Positions 62,173-64,000 of a stretch of 64,000 nt of DNA are shown here, one piece after another. The stretch is from an uncultured Bacteroidales bacterium. GTDB taxonomy: Bacteria > Bacteroidota > Bacteroidia > Bacteroidales > UBA932. A model generated the notes under the pieces. The model searched no databases. It saw only the letters and a program-made list of their open reading frames with translations, and was not told where the DNA came from. Location: assembly GCA_947168525.1 (NCBI GenBank), contig CAMVMG010000011.1:1-64000 (forward strand). Reading direction: 5' to 3'. The first letter of the stretch is position 1; the number at the start of each line of letters is the position of its first letter. A program made the translations under genes and the position numbers.

Positions 62173-63948
62173 ATGAAAAACTTGATTCTCGTTTTGAGCG
62201 CCCTTGCGGTCGCCCTTTGTTTGGTCTCCTGTGGCAAGAAAGAGCCGAAAATCTCAGTTTTCAGCGACCACATCATGACTATTTCGCAGCAGGAGGGCAT
62301 ATCTTTTGCCGATGCCGCCGCGCGTGTGAAAGCTATGGGTTACGATGCTGCCGACGTATGGGTGTTTTCTACGGACGAAATGATCAAGACCCTGGATAGC
62401 CTGGGCTTCGGACACAGCTGTGCAATCGGCCTTGTGAATTTCTTCGAAGATGACTGGAAACTGCCGTTCCCCGGTCATGAGTGGAATGCCCAGGATTTAT
62501 GCCTTGAGTTCGTTGCAAAGCACGGTTACAAGAAACTGATGCTTGTGCCTATGGGCCGTGGCGAGAGTACCCTTCCCGAAGAGGAAATGATGCGACGGAT
62601 GGCCGACTTCATCGCCCGGGCCAACGCCCAGGGTGTGGACGTGCTCTTCGAGGACAACGACAACCTGACCTCTGACGTACACTGCACAGCCGACCTGGAA
62701 AGGGTATTCAACGCTATTCCTGCTGCCGGGCACGCTTTTGACACCGGCAATTATCTGGCTAACGGCGAGGACGCTCTGGAGGCATATGCCAAGTTCCGCG
62801 ACCGGATCCGTCACGTACACCTGAAAGACCGTTATTCCCCGGACAATATGGCCAGCTGCGCCTCCTTCACCGGCTGCATCCCCATGGAAAAGCTGGTGCG
62901 GGATCTGCAGAAGAGCGGCTATGACGGCTACTATACCATTGAAATCTTCGATTCCCGTCACATGCTCTCAGATGTAGAGACCTCCATCCGGAACCTGCGG
63001 ACGGTGCTTTCCGGAAAGAGCGTGTCTGTTGAGAAGAAGGATATCGGCCTGCAGCTGTATTCCGTGCAGGAGCTGGGCAGCGATTTCGAAGGAGCCCTGG
63101 ACCGGATTGCCGGGATGGGCTACACTTCGGTGGAAATCAGTAACTACGCACCCGGGCAGAAGATGTTTGGGTACTCGCCCGCAGAACTCCGGAAAGTAAT
63201 AGAAAATCATGGGCTTAAGTTAAAGAGTTCCAACACGATGGGTGCCGGCATTGACATCGCTCACCCTCAGGAGTGCCTGGAGGCCTGGAAGCAGGTCTTT
63301 GCCGACCATCAGGCCATGGGCTGCCAGTATCTGGCCCTTGTGGGCATCTTTGTCTGGGGTGACGAAGCCCAGGCCGCCAAGACCTGCGATCTGATGAACC
63401 AGGTGGGGACCCTGGCCCGCGACTACGGCATCCGTTTCCTGTACCATAACCACAATATGGAGTTCCATCCATTGCAGGGATCGGAGCTGGCGCCGATCGA
63501 TTATATGCTACAGCATACAGACCCGGAGGCCGTGAACTTTGAGCTGGATGTATACTGGACCATGCAGGGCAAGCGTGACCCGGTACAGATGATCCGCCAG
63601 AACCCCGGGCGCATCCTTGTGCTGCATATCAAGGACTACTATGTGCTGGGAGAGAGCGGCAAACTGGACTACAAGGCCATCTTTGATGCCTTTTATGAGA
63701 CAGGCCACAGCGACTACTTCGTAGAGATGGAACCCGAGAGCACCATGGAGCAGGCCGACCAGACCGCCGCCTTCATGTACAACCTCTCCGAGTATCTGGC
63801 CCATCGGCAGGCCGGTGGGCAGAGGGCTGGCGCCGGGCTGGCATCCGGCCAGGCTGAACCGGTGGATCCCGCCCCCATCCTGGCCAAGTCGCTGGAGGAC
63901 ATTGCCAAATCCTGCTGCTTTATCCTGTCTGCTCCGTTTGTGAAGTAG
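62173..63948 (+). CDS. Lipoprotein with two sugar phosphate isomerase/epimerase-type TIM barrels
   Basis: A 591-residue lipoprotein (signal MKNLILVLSALAVALCLVSC, lipobox Cys 20). Barrel 1, about 28-285, includes LEFVAKHGYKKLMLVPMGRG, VLFEDNDNL and HVHLKDRYSPDNM plus YYTIEIFD. Barrel 2, about 297-555, includes IGLQLYSVQELGSDF, FLYHNHNMEF, NFELDVYW and VLHIKDYYVLGE plus FVEMEPES. Metal-binding Glu/His residues seem kept in both halves, more completely in barrel 2. A low-complexity tail (RQAGGQRAGAGLASGQAEP) follows. It is likely a surface or periplasmic sugar enzyme of the AP-endonuclease-2 fold; the reaction is unknown. Confidence 0.75.
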   Translation: MKNLILVLSALAVALCLVSCGKKEPKISVFSDHIMTISQQEGISFADAAARVKAMGYDAADVWVFSTDEMIKTLDSLGFGHSCAIGLVNFFEDDWKLPFPGHEWNAQDLCLEFVAKHGYKKLMLVPMGRGESTLPEEEMMRRMADFIARANAQGVDVLFEDNDNLTSDVHCTADLERVFNAIPAAGHAFDTGNYLANGEDALEAYAKFRDRIRHVHLKDRYSPDNMASCASFTGCIPMEKLVRDLQKSGYDGYYTIEIFDSRHMLSDVETSIRNLRTVLSGKSVSVEKKDIGLQLYSVQELGSDFEGALDRIAGMGYTSVEISNYAPGQKMFGYSPAELRKVIENHGLKLKSSNTMGAGIDIAHPQECLEAWKQVFADHQAMGCQYLALVGIFVWGDEAQAAKTCDLMNQVGTLARDYGIRFLYHNHNMEFHPLQGSELAPIDYMLQHTDPEAVNFELDVYWTMQGKRDPVQMIRQNPGRILVLHIKDYYVLGESGKLDYKAIFDAFYETGHSDYFVEMEPESTMEQADQTAAFMYNLSEYLAHRQAGGQRAGAGLASGQAEPVDPAPILAKSLEDIAKSCCFILSAPFVK

Positions 63949-63966
63949 GCGTATTGCCAGCGGGTC

Positions 63967-64000
63967 TCAGATTCCCAGTTCTTCCTTCATGGTGCGTAGC
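63967..64000 (-). CDS. Possible C-terminal end of a leftward gene, cut by window edge
   Basis: The minus strand reads LRTMKEELGI then TGA at 63969-63967. It would continue beyond the window. Only about ten codons are visible, so this is tentative. Confidence 0.25.
   Translation of the reverse strand, partial: LRTMKEELGI

Overview
The window is chromosomal DNA from a member of the Bacteroidota, most likely an uncultured or gut/rumen-type Bacteroidales lineage. Support comes from TAnnTTTG -7 promoter boxes in front of many genes, a TonB-dependent receptor operon with DUF4876- and DUF6850-type partners, TPR-membrane-LuxR regulators, a BT4734-type primase, a thioredoxin lipoprotein of the DUF5106 type and a dimeric-type glycyl-tRNA synthetase. 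Coding DNA is rather GC-rich and intergenic DNA is AT-rich. Layout: (1) 1-4009 is disturbed DNA. The window opens in the last 55 bp of an insertion sequence that cuts a class I rRNA methyltransferase gene, which also carries a frameshift. Next come a solo LuxR-type HTH gene, two secreted proteins and a TPR-LuxR membrane regulator. An internally deleted relative of the same IS then abuts the end of dnaE. (2) 4033-30873 is housekeeping DNA transcribed almost entirely leftward: dnaE, thiL-like, a TonB-receptor/lipoprotein/barrel operon, an ABC module with a DUF4857-like protein, tonB, glyS, folK, a SUF iron-sulfur cluster set (sufT-like, sufE, sufS), mnmG, ybeY, frdB-frdA and ruvB; only ruvA and hflX run rightward. 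(3) About 30874-31128 is an AT-rich gap with three exact TTATCAACA 9-mers where gene direction flips. With two perfect parS-like palindromes (GTTCCACGTGGAAC) 7.2-7.5 kb away, in and next to mnmG, this is my best candidate for the chromosomal replication origin. (4) 31129-41628 runs rightward: mfd, coaX, an outer-membrane protein, a TPR protein, lptC, a PpiD/SurA-type foldase and ychF. (5) About 41727-49276 is a compact integrated element: tyrosine recombinase, excisionase-like HTH, RepA-like ATPase, iteron-like repeats, BT4734-type primase, several small basic proteins and three unrecognised terminal genes. I see no relaxase. Each end carries clustered TTGTTAC heptamers and an imperfect direct repeat. 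(6) 49432-63948 is host DNA again: two secreted nucleases, galK, a CpXC-type zinc protein, a large surface metalloprotease-propeller-barrel candidate, thyA, a single-ORF fusion of dihydrofolate reductase to galactose mutarotase, a thioredoxin lipoprotein, two tandem SNF-family transporters, and a lipoprotein with two sugar-isomerase-type TIM barrels. How genes work together: thyA with the DHFR domain forms the thymidylate cycle; galK with the mutarotase domain serves galactose entry; SufS/SufE/SufT-like make Fe-S clusters of the kind used by FrdB; TonB at 17.3 kb could energise the receptor at 11.9-14.6 kb; and the element's ATPase, primase and iterons look like its own replication unit. All calls are from reading the sequence; no search was run.
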